From Austropuccinia psidii (lineage: Eukaryota > Basidiomycota > Pucciniomycetes > Pucciniales > Sphaerophragmiaceae): a stretch of 64,000 nucleotides of DNA. The stretch covers positions 46,437,662 to 46,501,661 of the forward strand of contig JALGQZ010000001.1 in assembly GCA_023105745.1 (NCBI GenBank), given 5' to 3'. The stretch's first letter is position 1; each line of letters opens with the position of its first letter. The notes under the pieces were generated by a model. The model saw only the letters and a list, made by a program, of their open reading frames with translations. It was not told the origin of the DNA and did no database searches. Made by a program: the position numbers and the translations under genes. Positions 24,371-36,030 of this stretch are shown one piece after another.

Positions 24371-25786
24371 TGTCAGCCTGTGACTCAAAACCAGAGCACA
24401 AGCATGACAGCCAAATACCATAAATCAATGGTATAGCCAAGATACCACCAAAACATGGATCTGAGCCAAATCAGCTCACAAGGTATCAAAAGAAAGAGGA
24501 AACCCACCCCTTTCCAAATATACAGGTCCCATCACCATAGGACAAAGAATAACAAAGCTATCCCTGCTCAAAGTTGTTGCTGAGCATAAACCTTATTTTT
24601 CACCTCTCATCTGAAATACAGAGTAAGAGGCTTAACCCCATCAAATTGGTACTCAAAATGAAGCTCCAAGTCAGGGCTATCCAATGGTACCAGCCAAACT
24701 GAGCTAGCATCAGTATTACAGAAGTTATGGCCAAATTCAGGACAAATAAGGGTGAATAAAATATTCACCTCTACTCTAACTTCTACAGCTTTAGTGTGAG
24801 ATACATAAAGGGGGGTCTTTTTGGAAAGTGCAAAATCAGGGCTATCTGATGGTGCAATTCATTTCCCAATATCTCATCTAGAACAAAATTTTTAAGGGAA
24901 AACAAGCCCAATACAGCTTTTGCCTAAAACACACATATGTACAAAAATCTTGTACATGGCATAACTTTGCCATATTTAATGATAACCAAATCAAATGAGG
25001 TACCATTGTGTAGAAAACATACAGGGCTACACAATGAACCAATTTTAAGGTTGATATCTCAAAAACTGACAAAGGTATGGCTGTTTTAAGGTCAAAATCC
25101 CACAGTTTGGCCAATACAGCCTTACCATGGGATAATATCCCATAACCATGATTATGAGGTGTCAAACAGACAAAGAGGCTTGTTTTTACTTCAATACCTC
25201 ATATTTTATTCAATAATGGGTTCCCATACAGGTTCTGTACAGAATTCTAGGCGTCATACATGTCAGAATCAGGCTGTGTGGTCCCCAGATGAAATTTTTC
25301 ACCCTGTATTGGTGAAAACTGCCCAGATGTGGTTTCAAAGCCACATCTGAGCCCAATAAAGGATATACAGGCCTTTTGAAAACCACAAGCCTTTCCTGGA
25401 GAGTGAAAAATCTTCACTTCCTCTATGTGAAAAGTTCTAGCAGCCTTTTCACCCCATTTCAGGATAAAAGGAGGCCTTTTCACTGCCAGAAAAGGAATCC
25501 CCATCCTGCTCTTGAACTACTACATAGTAAAAGTGTCAAAAGAAGTTATACTCTTGGAAAATAATCAGGTTATACTATAAATGTTAGTATTGTAGTCTTT
25601 ATTATTGTAACCCAACAAGTAAAGCTGCACCCAGGGCTTTCAACAGCGCTCACCACCACTAATTCTCATTAGTAAAGCCATTGGTATTTATAATTAAACA
25701 TTTTTTAATACTTTTAATCCGTGTCACAGTCATATTTAAAGTTTTAAATAGCCTTATTACCTTTTTATCATAGACTCACCCTGACA
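24371..25786 (+). mobile_element. LTR-3 family 5' LTR
   Basis: TGTCAGCCTGTGACTC to CCCTGACA, 1,416 bp, homologous along its length to the solo LTR at 4,758-6,158. Unlike that copy it is followed directly by a primer-binding-site-like motif and an internal leader, so it is the 5' LTR of an element. No matching 3' LTR occurs in the window. Confidence 0.8.
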
Positions 25787-25805
25787 TTTTGGGGGCCTGG
25801 CCATG
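25787..25805 (+). promoter_or_regulatory. Candidate primer-binding site of the LTR-3 element
   Basis: TTTTGGGGGCCTGGCCATG lies directly after the LTR. The same motif, with one or two changes, follows LTR-1 at 39,871 and LTR-2 at 56,207. Position and conservation across unrelated LTRs point to a tRNA primer site starting at TGG. The first eight bases recall a tRNA-Pro-type site but the rest does not, so the primer is unknown. Confidence 0.6.
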
Positions 25806-27005
25806 TTTTTGAACCTTTTTTGGACCTTATAAGTAAGTATTTCTCTTATTTTCTCTATTTCTGACTAATTGTTTTATCTTTTGAGGTGTAATTTTTCTAA
25901 AAAAAAATTTAAAGCATATATCTTTTATATATTTTTGAGTGGTTTATGTTACATACCACTTTTTTTTATCTTTTTTAATCATATTGCTGAACGGTTGATT
26001 ATAATTTAATCACCACAAGACCCTTATTTTTGGTGTGTTTTACATTTAAAAACACTTTAAGCCACTAATAAAGTCCTTTTTTTAATTAAATAAGGACACT
26101 TATTACTGTAAAACCAAAAGTTGAGGCGTGGTTGGGTGTATTTTTGATTCAATTACCCTCTTACATACCACTTTTATCAGATAATACTTGCTAATTACAA
26201 GTTATTCTGTGAGATACTGGCATACAAACAGTGTACCAGATATCTGTAAGCTGTATTTATTATGTGAAATTGTTAATTCAATCACACTGTCATTGTAAAA
26301 GGGCATATTGTAGTAACATACAAGCCCAGAGGCCATTCTTAGACATGCAAACAGCATTTTAAGAAGTCTTAACTCTCATTAAGCCCTCTTTTTCTGTTTT
26401 ATTTCAGTGGAAGAAAACTACATCCCACTAGAAACCCAGTTACAAGCCAACACACCAGTGACACCCTCAGAACCGGAGGGCAGCAAGGGCAAAGGAAAGA
26501 GGCATAGTGAAGGTCTAATTACAGAGAAGAAGTGGACACCCATTGCCACTCGGAGGAATAGAAAACCATAAAAATCTGCTTCAATACAAGGTAAACCAAC
26601 CTTAACCACTTGTACAGGGAAAATTACCATAATTAACCCAGTTGTAACCTCTAAAGGTAAATTGCCAAAATCAGCAGACAACAAATTTGTAAAAGGCACA
26701 GTCAAAGGTAAATAACCTAAGAACATAAAGTTTTTGACTGCTTGCAAACACTGATATGTCACCTGTACACCTCAGAAACCTTGGCTTCCAAAGGAACCAA
26801 CCAGAGGACAGAGAAGGCTTGTCCAGAACGAGAAGACCTGGAAGAGGACACGATGGACACAGTGGTGGATGGCAAGACACTGAGGGAAATCATACCCACC
26901 ATGCCATTCACTTTCCAATTCAACAGAAACCCCAAACTAGAGGACTGGAAGGATATGGATCAAGTTTTTCAGCTCCACCAACTCCCCAAAGTCATGTCTT
27001 GGAAA
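25806..27005 (+). pseudogene. LTR-3 element leader and gag-like ORF, truncated
   Basis: An AT-rich leader runs to about 26,407 and looks like an intron (TAAGTAAG near 25,828, polypyrimidine then TTTCAG at 26,402-26,407). A Lys/Thr/Pro-rich frame follows ('NYIPLETQLQANTPVTPSEP', 'KGKGKRHSEGLI'). Then 26,742-27,008 reads 'ETLASKGTNQRTEKACPE', 'VDGKTLREIIPTMPFTFQFN' and 'DWKDMDQVFQLHQL'. From memory, that protein recurs in rust fungus repeat annotations; I know no function and treat it as a gag-like protein. The frame ends near 27,000, at the junction with Gypsy-1. Confidence 0.55.
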
Positions 27006-28140
27006 TAACTAAAAATACCAATCAGTTTGCCACACATTTGGCAAAAAGTGACAGTGAAAGGCAGAAGTTAAAGAATGAAATCATTGCAAATGTAGAACAA
27101 ATTAATAAGAATTATGAACCACATATTCCAACACATTCTACACCTTTGACTGAAGAAAACCTTTCTGTTATAGGAAGTTTGACCTTATTCTTAGGAGAAA
27201 ATGTTATCTCTGAAAAAGATATTCGCAAATTGGAAGAATGGCCAACATTCTCTGGTGAAGGAGCATACAACCATATTGAGTTCATAAGAACTATTGATAT
27301 GTTGCAAGAAGATTTTCACATACCTGATGAAATTATAGTGGGAAAATTGCACTCTCTGTTTACCAGAACTGCAAAGAAATGGTATTACAAGATGAGACAA
27401 GATCATGGAAAACAGGATTGGTCTTGGTGGAAATCTGAAATGATTACCAAATGGGCCAATAATTCTTGGAGGTTTAAAATTTAGAATGCTTTTGAAAGTG
27501 CCATTTTTAACTCAGAAACAGATAAATCACTTACTTGGTTCCTCAAGCAAAAAGACAGAATATCTGCTTTACACCCAGATATGTCTGAAACTATGATTAA
27601 TATGAAAATATTAAGAAAATGTGGAGGAGAACTGGAACATGCTATCAACTGCAGATGTGTAGAACCCTGTTCAACAGAGGACTACATTAATGCAATGGAA
27701 GATATCATTACTAGAACAAGAATTGGTGAAAATTGGATGAAAATACCTATGGAGTCCAAAATGGTCCCAAAGATTCCCAGAGAGGACAGAAGACCTGAAA
27801 TACCTGTCTTGAAGTGTCATAAATGTGGAAGCACTTCACATTTAGCCAAAACTTGCAACAAAAAGACAAAAATAAATGAATTTCAAGTCATTGAAGAAGT
27901 TCAGTGTACTGAAGAGAAAGACAAATCTGACCTAGATTCTGTAGTCTCTGAGGATACACCAGTAGAGGACTATCCCATTGAAAACATTACAGATTTCTTT
28001 GAGGTCACAGAAGTCCATAATCACTTGCCAAAGTACAGTGAGGATTGTCACAACCTGATAAATATCCAAGATGCCAGAATGTGTAGAACCAAACCTGCTA
28101 GAGGCAAAGGATACACTGCTGGAGCATCTTGTATCACATA
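27006..28140 (+). pseudogene. Gypsy-1 gag (capsid and nucleocapsid)
   Basis: 'EEWPTFSGEGAYNHIEFIRT', 'KLHSLFTRTAKKWYYKMRQ' and 'WWKSEMITKWANNSWRFKI' make up the retrotransposon gag capsid domain. A TAG then interrupts the frame (27,482), and it resumes with 'LKQKDRISALHPDMSE'. The nucleocapsid CCHC knuckle CHKCGSTSHLAKTC lies at 27,815-27,856. A homologous gag is in Gypsy-3 at about 57,930-58,800. Gag packages the element RNA. Confidence 0.85.
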
Positions 28141-28545
28141 AATCCTGATGAATGATATTGAAGCCAAAGTCAATTTAGATACAGGGGCATTTTGTACTTG
28201 TGTAGGCAAAGAATATCTTTAAGCCATACTTGCTTGGTGGAAAAGCCATCTATTACCAATAGAGGGTGTAAAATTTAGTAGTTCCAGTAATAATATGTAC
28301 CCTCTGGGCATATTGGACACTAATTTTGTATTTCCAAATCAAACAGGGAGTGTAATAATGAAAACTGCAATAGTATTAATGGACAATTTCACATCTCAGA
28401 ACATCATTCTTGAAAATAATTGCTTGAATATTTATGGTATTGACATCAATAACCATAAAGACAGATATTTTGCAATTGGAGAAAAAAAAACAAAAATATG
28501 CCTTTTTAAATATGCCAAATCAAATATCTGTGACATCTTCTAAAA
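28141..28545 (+). pseudogene. Gypsy-1 aspartic protease
   Basis: 'AKVNLDTGAFCTCVGKEYL' at about 28,162-28,220 has the DTG active site of retroelement aspartic proteases. It is followed by 'GILDTNFVFPN', 'NCLNIYGIDINNHKDRYFAI', a typical flap and C-terminal Ile/Gly pattern. A stop just before the domain and another in it break the frame. Confidence 0.75.
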
Positions 28546-28566
28546 AATACTTATAAAGAAGAATTT

Positions 28567-29103
28567 GTGGCTAATCAACTTGTTGAATCACAAATTAATT
28601 CATCATTGTCACCAAAGATGAGACATGAATTTATTGATGTGTCATACACATATAATAATGTATTTGCCTCTGATAATGAACCATTAGGTGCTATAAAAGG
28701 ACATGAAGTTGATATTACTCTTAATATTGACATACCATATCCTCCAGTACTTAGAAGACCAGCTTATCCAGTCAGTCCCAGAGCTAGAGAAGCGTTGGAA
28801 AAACATGTCCAAGAGTTAATCCAACTTGGTGTACTAAGGAAAGTAGGCCATAATGAAGAAGTTGAAGTAACAACACCTGTTATTATTTCTTGCAATAATG
28901 ATAAATTAAGGATGGTTGGAGATTTTAGAGCATTGAATACCTACACAGTTCCAGATAGGTATCCACTTCCTAGAATTCACAAAACCTTGACCCAATTGTC
29001 TAAAGCCAAGTATATAACATCCATGGATGCATTGAAAGGCTTTAACCAAAGTTTTTTGACACACAAAACAAGGAAATTACTTAGAATTATCACTCACTGT
29101 GTT
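28567..29103 (+). pseudogene. Gypsy-1 reverse transcriptase, N-terminal part
   Basis: 'PYPPVLRRPAYPVSPRAREA' with 'KHVQELIQLGVLRKV', then 'LRMVGDFRALNTYTVPDRYP' and 'YITSMDALKGFNQ': palm and finger motifs up to the first catalytic Asp (MDAL). The frame is cut at 29,103 by a solo LTR and continues at 30,905. Confidence 0.88.
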
Positions 29104-30904
29104 TGTGAGCCTTAGAGGTAATTTCATATACCCAAAAGACCACAAATACAAAATTAACATATAAATATAAATAAAATAAATTTATTTATATTATTAAAAT
29201 AAAAATTAAAATATAAATATAAAATTATATTCAAAATGAAAAATTTAATTAAAATTTAAAATTAAAATTACATTTATACTTGAAAAAATTAAGTAAAACT
29301 GAATTTTTAACAAAATTGTAAAAAAATAAATAAATTTGGAAAAAAGTTAAATAAGAATTATTATAAGTTTTTATCCAATAAATAAACATATAAAAATTAT
29401 TTCACCATTGGATTCCTCATAAAAAATCAGGTGGGGTCACCTCTGAGTGAAATTCTTGTAACTCAACTCTAAATAAGCTTAAATTAAGTTTTTAGTATTT
29501 TCAATACAAAAGTTGAAAATCCTCAAAGCCTTAATTTAATTCACACCACTTGTGGTATTAACCATCAATTTTTGTGTTAAAATTGAGGTGTTGTGTTTGG
29601 TTTAGAAGTTATGAGGAATTGAAGTATTTTCAATTGAATTCAATTGAAATGTCAAAATGTGTGCATGTATTACATAAGTGAACTTTGATTTACATATGAG
29701 GTGTCAATTATTACTGTATTGTACTGTACAATTGAATTGAATTACATATGTAAATTATAAGTATACTACATGATGAGGAATTAAAGGAAAAATAAATTGG
29801 AAAGATTAAATTTGGGGGGAAAAGGAACTCCAGCTCTAAGGGGGAGCTAGACCCCCAAAATCCTTGCTGACAGGCGTGGGATGTCAAAATTCACGCAAAA
29901 GTTAATCACTTTTGGCCTGGAATTGAGTTACAGGGTCTGTGGACTCAATTGATGATGAGGTTTTGATACCAACTGGGGTAGTTTTAGCTGTTGCCAAGAG
30001 GGTAAAACTACCCTTAGGATAAAACAATCATAGTAAAAACAGTTTTAACTGGTTTCTACGTCTCTTACACACATTCTGACGTGTTTTGAAGGCTCTAGGC
30101 CAGGTATTGCTATAGTAATGGCTGATTTAAGGGTCTAAAATGGCTAAAAATGGCTTAAACCAGCCCTTTTTGGTCTAAACCAGGGTTCAATGATGCCATA
30201 ATTGGCTTTTCTGTTGTCAGACTGTTTTTCACGACTGACAAGAGTAAATTTTACTTCTGAAGTAAGAGAATTGATGGCTATAAAAGAATGTCTTCTTTGC
30301 CCCACTTTTCTCTTCATGTTAGAATCTTTTCCTTTTATAATTAGTTTAAACATTGTTAAACCAATCAATAAGAGATTCCAACCACCTTTATTAAATAATT
30401 TTAAAACCTTCTAACCATGTGAAAAAATCATTATAATCATTGTTTGTAACTCTTATAATCATTTTTACCCCTGAACCACCCCAAAAGTGAATTAAAGCAT
30501 CTTTCATCACTGTAAGCTTTGTCACTTTGTTTCCAAATTCACTCTGGTCACTTTTGGGCATGTTTTCTCTTTAATATTCTTTTTAAAGACTCTGTTATCT
30601 AATTAATTGCTTGCAGTTCTTTGCTCAATTAATTCCAATTGAAATTGCTCTTGAAGAAATTTCTTTTGTTGCCTTAAAATATCTCTTGTAGAGTATTTTT
30701 TGGATAAATTTTTATTGTTGGAAAAACTATAAATTTTTATAATATTATTGTTTTATACTAATAAAGTTATAAACAATAAAATGGGTGTGTTTTCTCTTAA
30801 AAATAATATTTCTTACTATTTTTAATTGATTTTTACCTTATACAAATTTTGAGGACAGGAAAAGTACTTGATTTTTAATCAAAGTTTCATATCCACACCT
30901 TACA
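29104..30904 (+). mobile_element. Solo LTR-1 inside the Gypsy-1 reverse transcriptase
   Basis: TGTGAGCCTTAGAGGTA to CACACCTTACA, 1,801 bp. Flanks are GTGTT (29,099-29,103) and GTTTT (30,905-30,909), a 5-bp duplication with one change. With LTR and one flank removed, the join aligns base for base with uninterrupted Gypsy-3 RT at about 59,985-60,020, which shows the ends are right. Confidence 0.9.
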
Positions 30905-31500
30905 GTTTTATTTATGAGTACCTTAGAGTGCCATTTGGAACAATTATGAATACCATCTTCCCCAAAGAATTGTCTGAAGGATGGCTTATTGTTTATATTA
31001 ATGATAGTATCATATGTTCTGACTTATGGTCTTTGCACCTTGAAAGACTTGAAAGAGTACTTGACAAAGCTACATGAGTGAATATGAAAATTTCACTCAA
31101 GAAGTGTAATTTTGGCTTTGAAGAACTAAAAGCTCTAGGACATATTGTTTCTGGTTTGAGCTTGGGTATTGACAAAAATAAAGTAGCAGCAGTGTTACTT
31201 AAGCCAATACCCCAGAATAAAAAAGAAATTATGTCTTCTTTTTGCTTTGCCAGTTATTACAGGCAACACCTAAAAGACTTTGCAATTCTATCCAAGTCAC
31301 TCTATAGAATCTGTGATCAAAAAACAGTATTTGAGATGAAACAGGAGAGAATTGAAGCTTATTAGAAGATAAAGAAAGCTCTTACAGAAGCACCTTTACT
31401 CCTCATGCCTGACTGGAATATACCTTTCAAATTTTACATTGATGAATGTGGAGATGGATTAGGGGCAGCCCTACATCAAGTCCAAATTATTGATTAAAAG
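30905..31500 (+). pseudogene. Gypsy-1 reverse transcriptase, C-terminal part
   Basis: Starts 'YEYLRVPFG'. The catalytic motif, usually YxDD, reads YIND (30,994-31,005), so the second Asp of the pair is changed to Ser after it (YINDS). Then come '[20 protein letters not shown]', 'VVSG'-type and '[20 protein letters not shown]' connection motifs. Stops interrupt at 31,077 and 31,365. Confidence 0.85.
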
Positions 31501-31800
31501 CCTACAGAAGGACCAGTTTGTTACATCTCAAGACAAATCAAACCAACAGAAGCCAGATGGGGTGCTTATGTTTGGTATGGGTGCTTGAGAAATTACACTA
31601 TTATCTTGATGGCAGTGTCTTTGAAGTGATAACTGACTGTAATGTCATGAAATCACTTCCTAACATGAAAGCTCCCAACAGACATATGCTGAGATGGCAA
31701 ATAGCCATTCAAGAATATAGAGGTAATATGACTATAGTTCATTAAGCAGGAAACATTCACAAGAATGCTGATGGACTTAGCAGGTGGGCATTAGCCAATA
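31380..31800 (+). pseudogene. Gypsy-1 RNase H
   Basis: 'FKFYIDECGDGLGAALHQVQ' carries the first acid of the Ty3-type RNase H. '[20 protein letters not shown]' carries further core residues and 'IHKNADGLSR' the last Asp. The frame shifts near 31,560 and has a stop just before the NADGLSR end. Confidence 0.8.
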
Positions 31801-31859
31801 TTCCTGACAACCCAGCTTATGTACCTTTGGAAGCAGAACCATAGATTCCAATTGAAGGA

Positions 31860-32745
31860 ATTAACATAACTGATATTGGGACTGAATTCTCTGAAGAAGT
31901 CAGAGAATCTTATTAGCAACAAAAGAATTTCCATATCCTGACTTCCTTATTAGATAAAGACTGCAAAGATACATCTGTAGTCAATGCACTGGATGAAGTT
32001 TGGAAGAATTCCTATTCTGAAGGAAGATTTCACTTGTTTGATGGGATTATTTACCACAGAACCAAACATTCTTGTGTAATGACATTATGTAGCAGACTGC
32101 TTATCAATACCATTCTTCATGAATGCAATGATAGCATCTACTCTGGACACCTGTCAGAAGACAGAACACTTGAGAAAGTAAAGAACTGTGCATGGTGGCC
32201 ATCTTGGAGAAAAGAGATCATTGAATATTGCCATACCTCTGACAGATGCCAAAAAGCAAACAGGGGTACAGGCAAGAAAGCTGGACTTATGATCCATATT
32301 CAAGAACCAAAATCCCCTTGGGAATTTGTTCACATGGATTGAGTCACAGAACTTCCTCCAAGTGGTTACAAACAGTATAATGCTTGTTTAGTCATTGTAG
32401 ACAGATATAGCAAAACTCCCATATTCTTACCATGTAATAAAGATGACACTGCTATGGATACAGCTCTTCCTCTATGGAGTAGAGTTATTTCTCATACAGT
32501 GTTATTTAAAAATATCATAAGTGACAGAGATCCCAAATTCACATCTGCACTTTGGACCAATATTGTTAGATTTTTTGGGACTAAGTTAGCATTTTCTACA
32601 GCATATCACCCTCAAACAGATGGGCTAGCCAATAGAATGATTCAAACTTTAGAAGACATGATCAGGGTATTTTGTGCTTATGGATTAGAATTTAAAGACT
32701 CAGATGTTTTTACACATTACTGGTGAGATCTGATACCTGCATTAG
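31860..32745 (+). pseudogene. Gypsy-1 integrase, zinc-binding and catalytic domains
   Basis: 'SGHLSEDRTLEKVKNCAWWP' and 'EYCHTSDRCQKAN' are the zinc-binding H2C2 domain; one Cys is Ser here, while Gypsy-2 keeps 'CDRC'. 'FVHMD' (followed by TGA), '[14 protein letters not shown]' and 'AYHPQTDGLANRM' are the D,D-35-E core. The catalytic Glu position is Asn (GLANRM); Gypsy-2 has GLAERM. The integrase could therefore not act. Confidence 0.85.
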
Positions 32746-32747
32746 AA

Positions 32748-33430
32748 TTGGCATATAAGACATCAGCCCATTCTTCCACAGCTCAAACTCCTGCTATGTT
32801 AGAAAAAGGATGGAATCCAAGACTCCCAGCAGACACACTGAGGAAAGACTTGATTGACATTCATCCTACAGCTTCCAGCTTCAAGATAATTCTTGATAAA
32901 GTAAGAAATAATGCAAAAGAAAGTATGGATGATGCTTTTGATTATGCAAAACAGAAGTGGGACAAGAGTCACAAAGTACCAAACTTCAAAGTAGGGGACT
33001 TGGTTCTAGTTTCAACCTTGAATTTTGATAATATCAAAGGCACAAAGAAACTTAAAGCTTCTTATGTAGGACCTTTTGCTATTGTTTCCTTACATGGAAC
33101 CAATGCAGTTCAAGTGGAATTGAGTGGTGAATTGGAAAATAAACACACCACCTTTCCAGTCAGCTTGATAAAACCTTATCAACCAACTGAAAAAGAATCG
33201 TTTCCTTTAAGGAACCCAGCTCCTTTGACTATACCACCAGTGGAACAGAGTGAAGACAAAAAGATAAAGAAAGTCATTAAAGAAAGGAGACTTAGGGGTA
33301 AAAACTAAAGAGAATATCTTGTCAGATATAGAAACCCAGTACATGAAAATGAATGGTTGGCAGAATCAGAAATACCTGACCCAGATAAACTCTTATAGAG
33401 ATTTAGAAATGAAAGAAGGCCACAAGCCTG
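32748..33430 (+). pseudogene. Gypsy-1 integrase C-terminus and chromodomain-like tail
   Basis: 'LAYKTSAHSSTAQTPAMLEK' and 'RWDKSH'-type segments lead to the GPY/F-like 'VGPFAIVSLHGTNAVQVEL' and 'KHTTFPVSLIKPYQ'. After a stop at 33,306 comes 'REYLVRYRNP', 'ENEWLAESEIPD' and, past a TAG, the last residues 'RFRNERRPQA': the chromodomain of this Gypsy lineage, thought to guide integration into heterochromatin. Confidence 0.82.
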
Positions 33431-33560
33431 AATATGTCTATAAATGTGCTTTGAATTAATTGATCTGAGTAATGTAAAGAGGTTGGACAGTGTACATTAC
33501 CCCCTTTTGGGCCCTTTTTCTTCTTTATACCATTGATAAGATTGTAGTACAATTTTGTTT

Positions 33561-33575
33561 TTTGGTGGGAGGGAA
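33561..33575 (+). promoter_or_regulatory. Polypurine tract of Gypsy-1
   Basis: TTTGGTGGGAGGGAA directly precedes the 3' LTR. The non-autonomous LTR-1 element has a near-identical tract (41,377-41,389). Such tracts prime plus-strand DNA synthesis. Confidence 0.7.
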
Positions 33576-35471
33576 TGTGAGCCTTGAGGTATATTTTACA
33601 TACCCAAATAGGCCACAATTATCTTAAAAAGAAATTCTGAACTATGCATAACCCATAAGTCATGCATATATTCAAAATTCATCCTTTTTGATTTCAGAAA
33701 AGAGGAATAACTTCTTATTGAGTAAGTAAATCCATGGATTTAAGGCCAGATTTGGATTCTACACAAAATTTCACCCAGGGTAGCTCCATAGAGTGAATAA
33801 GCTCAAATCAACTCTTTGAGGTGGCAATATGTAAAATACTTCAATACCACATAAACGATCCATGAAAATTTTTGTTTTTCTTAATTTCACACCAAAATAA
33901 TGGGAATGTGAGAAATCACATGTTACATATACACTAAGGATAGTGTTATGCATGTTTGTGGCACTTAATATTATGGTATTCATATGTGCACTTTTAGTAC
34001 ACCCATGGTGGATATCTCACTTTTCTATTTTGATGTGAAAAATAGTCAAGGGGGACAAAAGACATCAAAGAGAGCCAGGGTACCCAACTTCTGAGGTCTC
34101 TGAGACATGGACAGCTCCAAATATTGGATCCATGGCTGATCTTGGCCAAATTAGTAAACTAACACATTTTGGGAACTTGGTTACCATGTCACAACTTCAG
34201 TAAATCATAAGAAAATATCAAATAACCTGCTATTTTGACATGCCAACGAGGTAAAGAGCAACTCAGACTCCTGTAACCATGTCAATTCTTAATGAATTTC
34301 CATGGATAAACCCCAAAAGAGTAATTAAAACCCTTTTTTGACTAGTATCCATTGATTTACCTCATAGCAACCAGCCATATACTGCTATTTGCAATTCTAC
34401 ATAGAAATGGGGTAAAAACTTCAAAAATTCATTTAAAATACAATTCTTAATGAATATTTCAAAAGGTTTCAGGACCAATTGAGAACTGTAAAATTCATAT
34501 AAAAACCCAAAAGAATTATACTTTTATATGTCAAATTAAAAGTTTTACCTACCATCCATTTTTGATGATTCCATGTGAAATGCAGAATCTTTAAAAATTT
34601 ACAGAAAATACATTCTGTGATTAAATTTCCAATAAAATTGATAGCTTTCAGAAATAAATGATTTTTTTATAATAAAAGAAGATTTACAGTTGTTACTCCT
34701 TTTATTCTTAACCATAAATGGGTTGGTAGTCACGTAAAAGCCTCAATTAAGTAATTATGATAATCTTACATGACAACAGATGATGCAATCAATAATCCAA
34801 AAAGGATTATTGTTTTCTCACTCACTGGTTCTTTAATTTTCTCTTTGGAAGGCCTCTGTGAGCTGTCTTAGAGTCCAAAGAGGCTTTCTCTTGCTGTTTT
34901 TTTCCAAATCATCACATTATTCAATTATACCTTTAGTACCAACAAGTAAGTATTATTTACATCTTTTATTAAGTATTTTATTCTTTCAGAAATCAATCAG
35001 AAAGACGTGAAATCATAGAACTCAACTATATATTGCTGTAACATTGTTATAAATCAATTTTGATCCATTAAATCCACAATTCTATGTCAAATCTCTCTAC
35101 TATTATCTTCTAAAAGGCTCATTGGATTAATAGTGAGTGATTTATCTTAATTCTTGAAGTTTTTCTCTAGTAATAGTTTTCTTCAAGAGTTAACTTTATA
35201 ATTATTCTTTTAGAAGATAATTATATATTAAAATGATTTACTTATTTTAATAAAAGAAGTTTTTATTATTAAATTCTTCTTGCAATTGATTCTTGTAGAC
35301 AATTACTGCTTACTGTTATAATCACTAGTAGTGTATAACACATAAAAGAAATAATTCTTTAATTATTTAATTGTGGTTATAATAATTTTTTATTATTATA
35401 TTTCATAAGAACAGTAATAGTAATGTTGATTAATAGTAATATTATCAACAGTTTCATAGACACATCTTACA
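33576..35471 (+). mobile_element. LTR-2, 3' LTR of Gypsy-1
   Basis: TGTGAGCCTTGAGGTATATT to CACATCTTACA, 1,896 bp. It is homologous over its length to the LTR at 54,312-56,206. Only the first 12 or so bases and the CTTACA end resemble LTR-1. Short frames inside are not genes. Confidence 0.85.
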
Positions 35472-36030
35472 TTTTCAGCATTATTTATATCTCTCTCAAG
35501 TACCCATTCATCTTCTTGAGCTGGGCTTCTGTACCTTACAAGGTATTCCCTTTCTTTCTTGTTTCTTCTCCTGCTTATGGAGGGGAGATTGTGGGTGGTG
35601 GTTCCTTTCTTAGGATAAATAATTCCCTTTCACTTGGGATGTAGGATTCTATCAAACTTTCAGTGAATGTTGGGTTTTTTCATTAATTCAACTTTTAATT
35701 ACATTTGGACACCATAAGGGCCATGCAGGGATTTTGTCATGAAAAGTCCTGCAAAGTAATCTCTTAGTTTCTTTGGCGCTTCAATATTGATAAATTTATT
35801 AGTTGATACTAAGACTAAGTCTCCTACTTTAAAACAAAGATTCTTGTGGCTTTTGTCCCATCTTCCTTTTGCATATTTTACAGAATCTTTCATAGATCTA
35901 TTTGCATGATGTCTTTCTTTTTCAAGGAATATCTTGAAGCTACTTTCTATTGGATTTATATCAACCAATTCCTTTTTTGAGAGTGTCATGAGGTTGTCTT
36001 GGGCTCCAAACGTTTTGCAATATTTCAAGT
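35472..36030 (-). pseudogene. Gypsy-2 integrase C-terminus and chromodomain
   Basis: 'RWDKSHKNLCFKVGDLVLVS' and 'DYFAGLFMTKSLHGPYGVQM' lie at 36,028-35,699. Beyond several stops 'REYLVRYRSPAQEDEWVLER' (about 35,560-35,500) is the chromodomain. It ends exactly at the LTR-2 boundary, so the rest was displaced by the Gypsy-1 insertion. Confidence 0.75.

Larger units (their letters stand above)
27006..35471 (+). mobile_element. Gypsy-1 retrotransposon body with 3' LTR-2
   Basis: Gag, protease, reverse transcriptase, RNase H, integrase and chromodomain run in the Ty3/Gypsy order on the plus strand. They are followed by a polypurine tract (33,561-33,575) and an LTR-2 copy (33,576-35,471). A solo LTR-1 (29,104-30,904) interrupts the RT. 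The expected 5' LTR-2 and N-terminal gag are missing; in their place is the LTR-3 5' part, so the block is a composite. At its right end it abuts the chromodomain of Gypsy-2. Confidence 0.8.
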
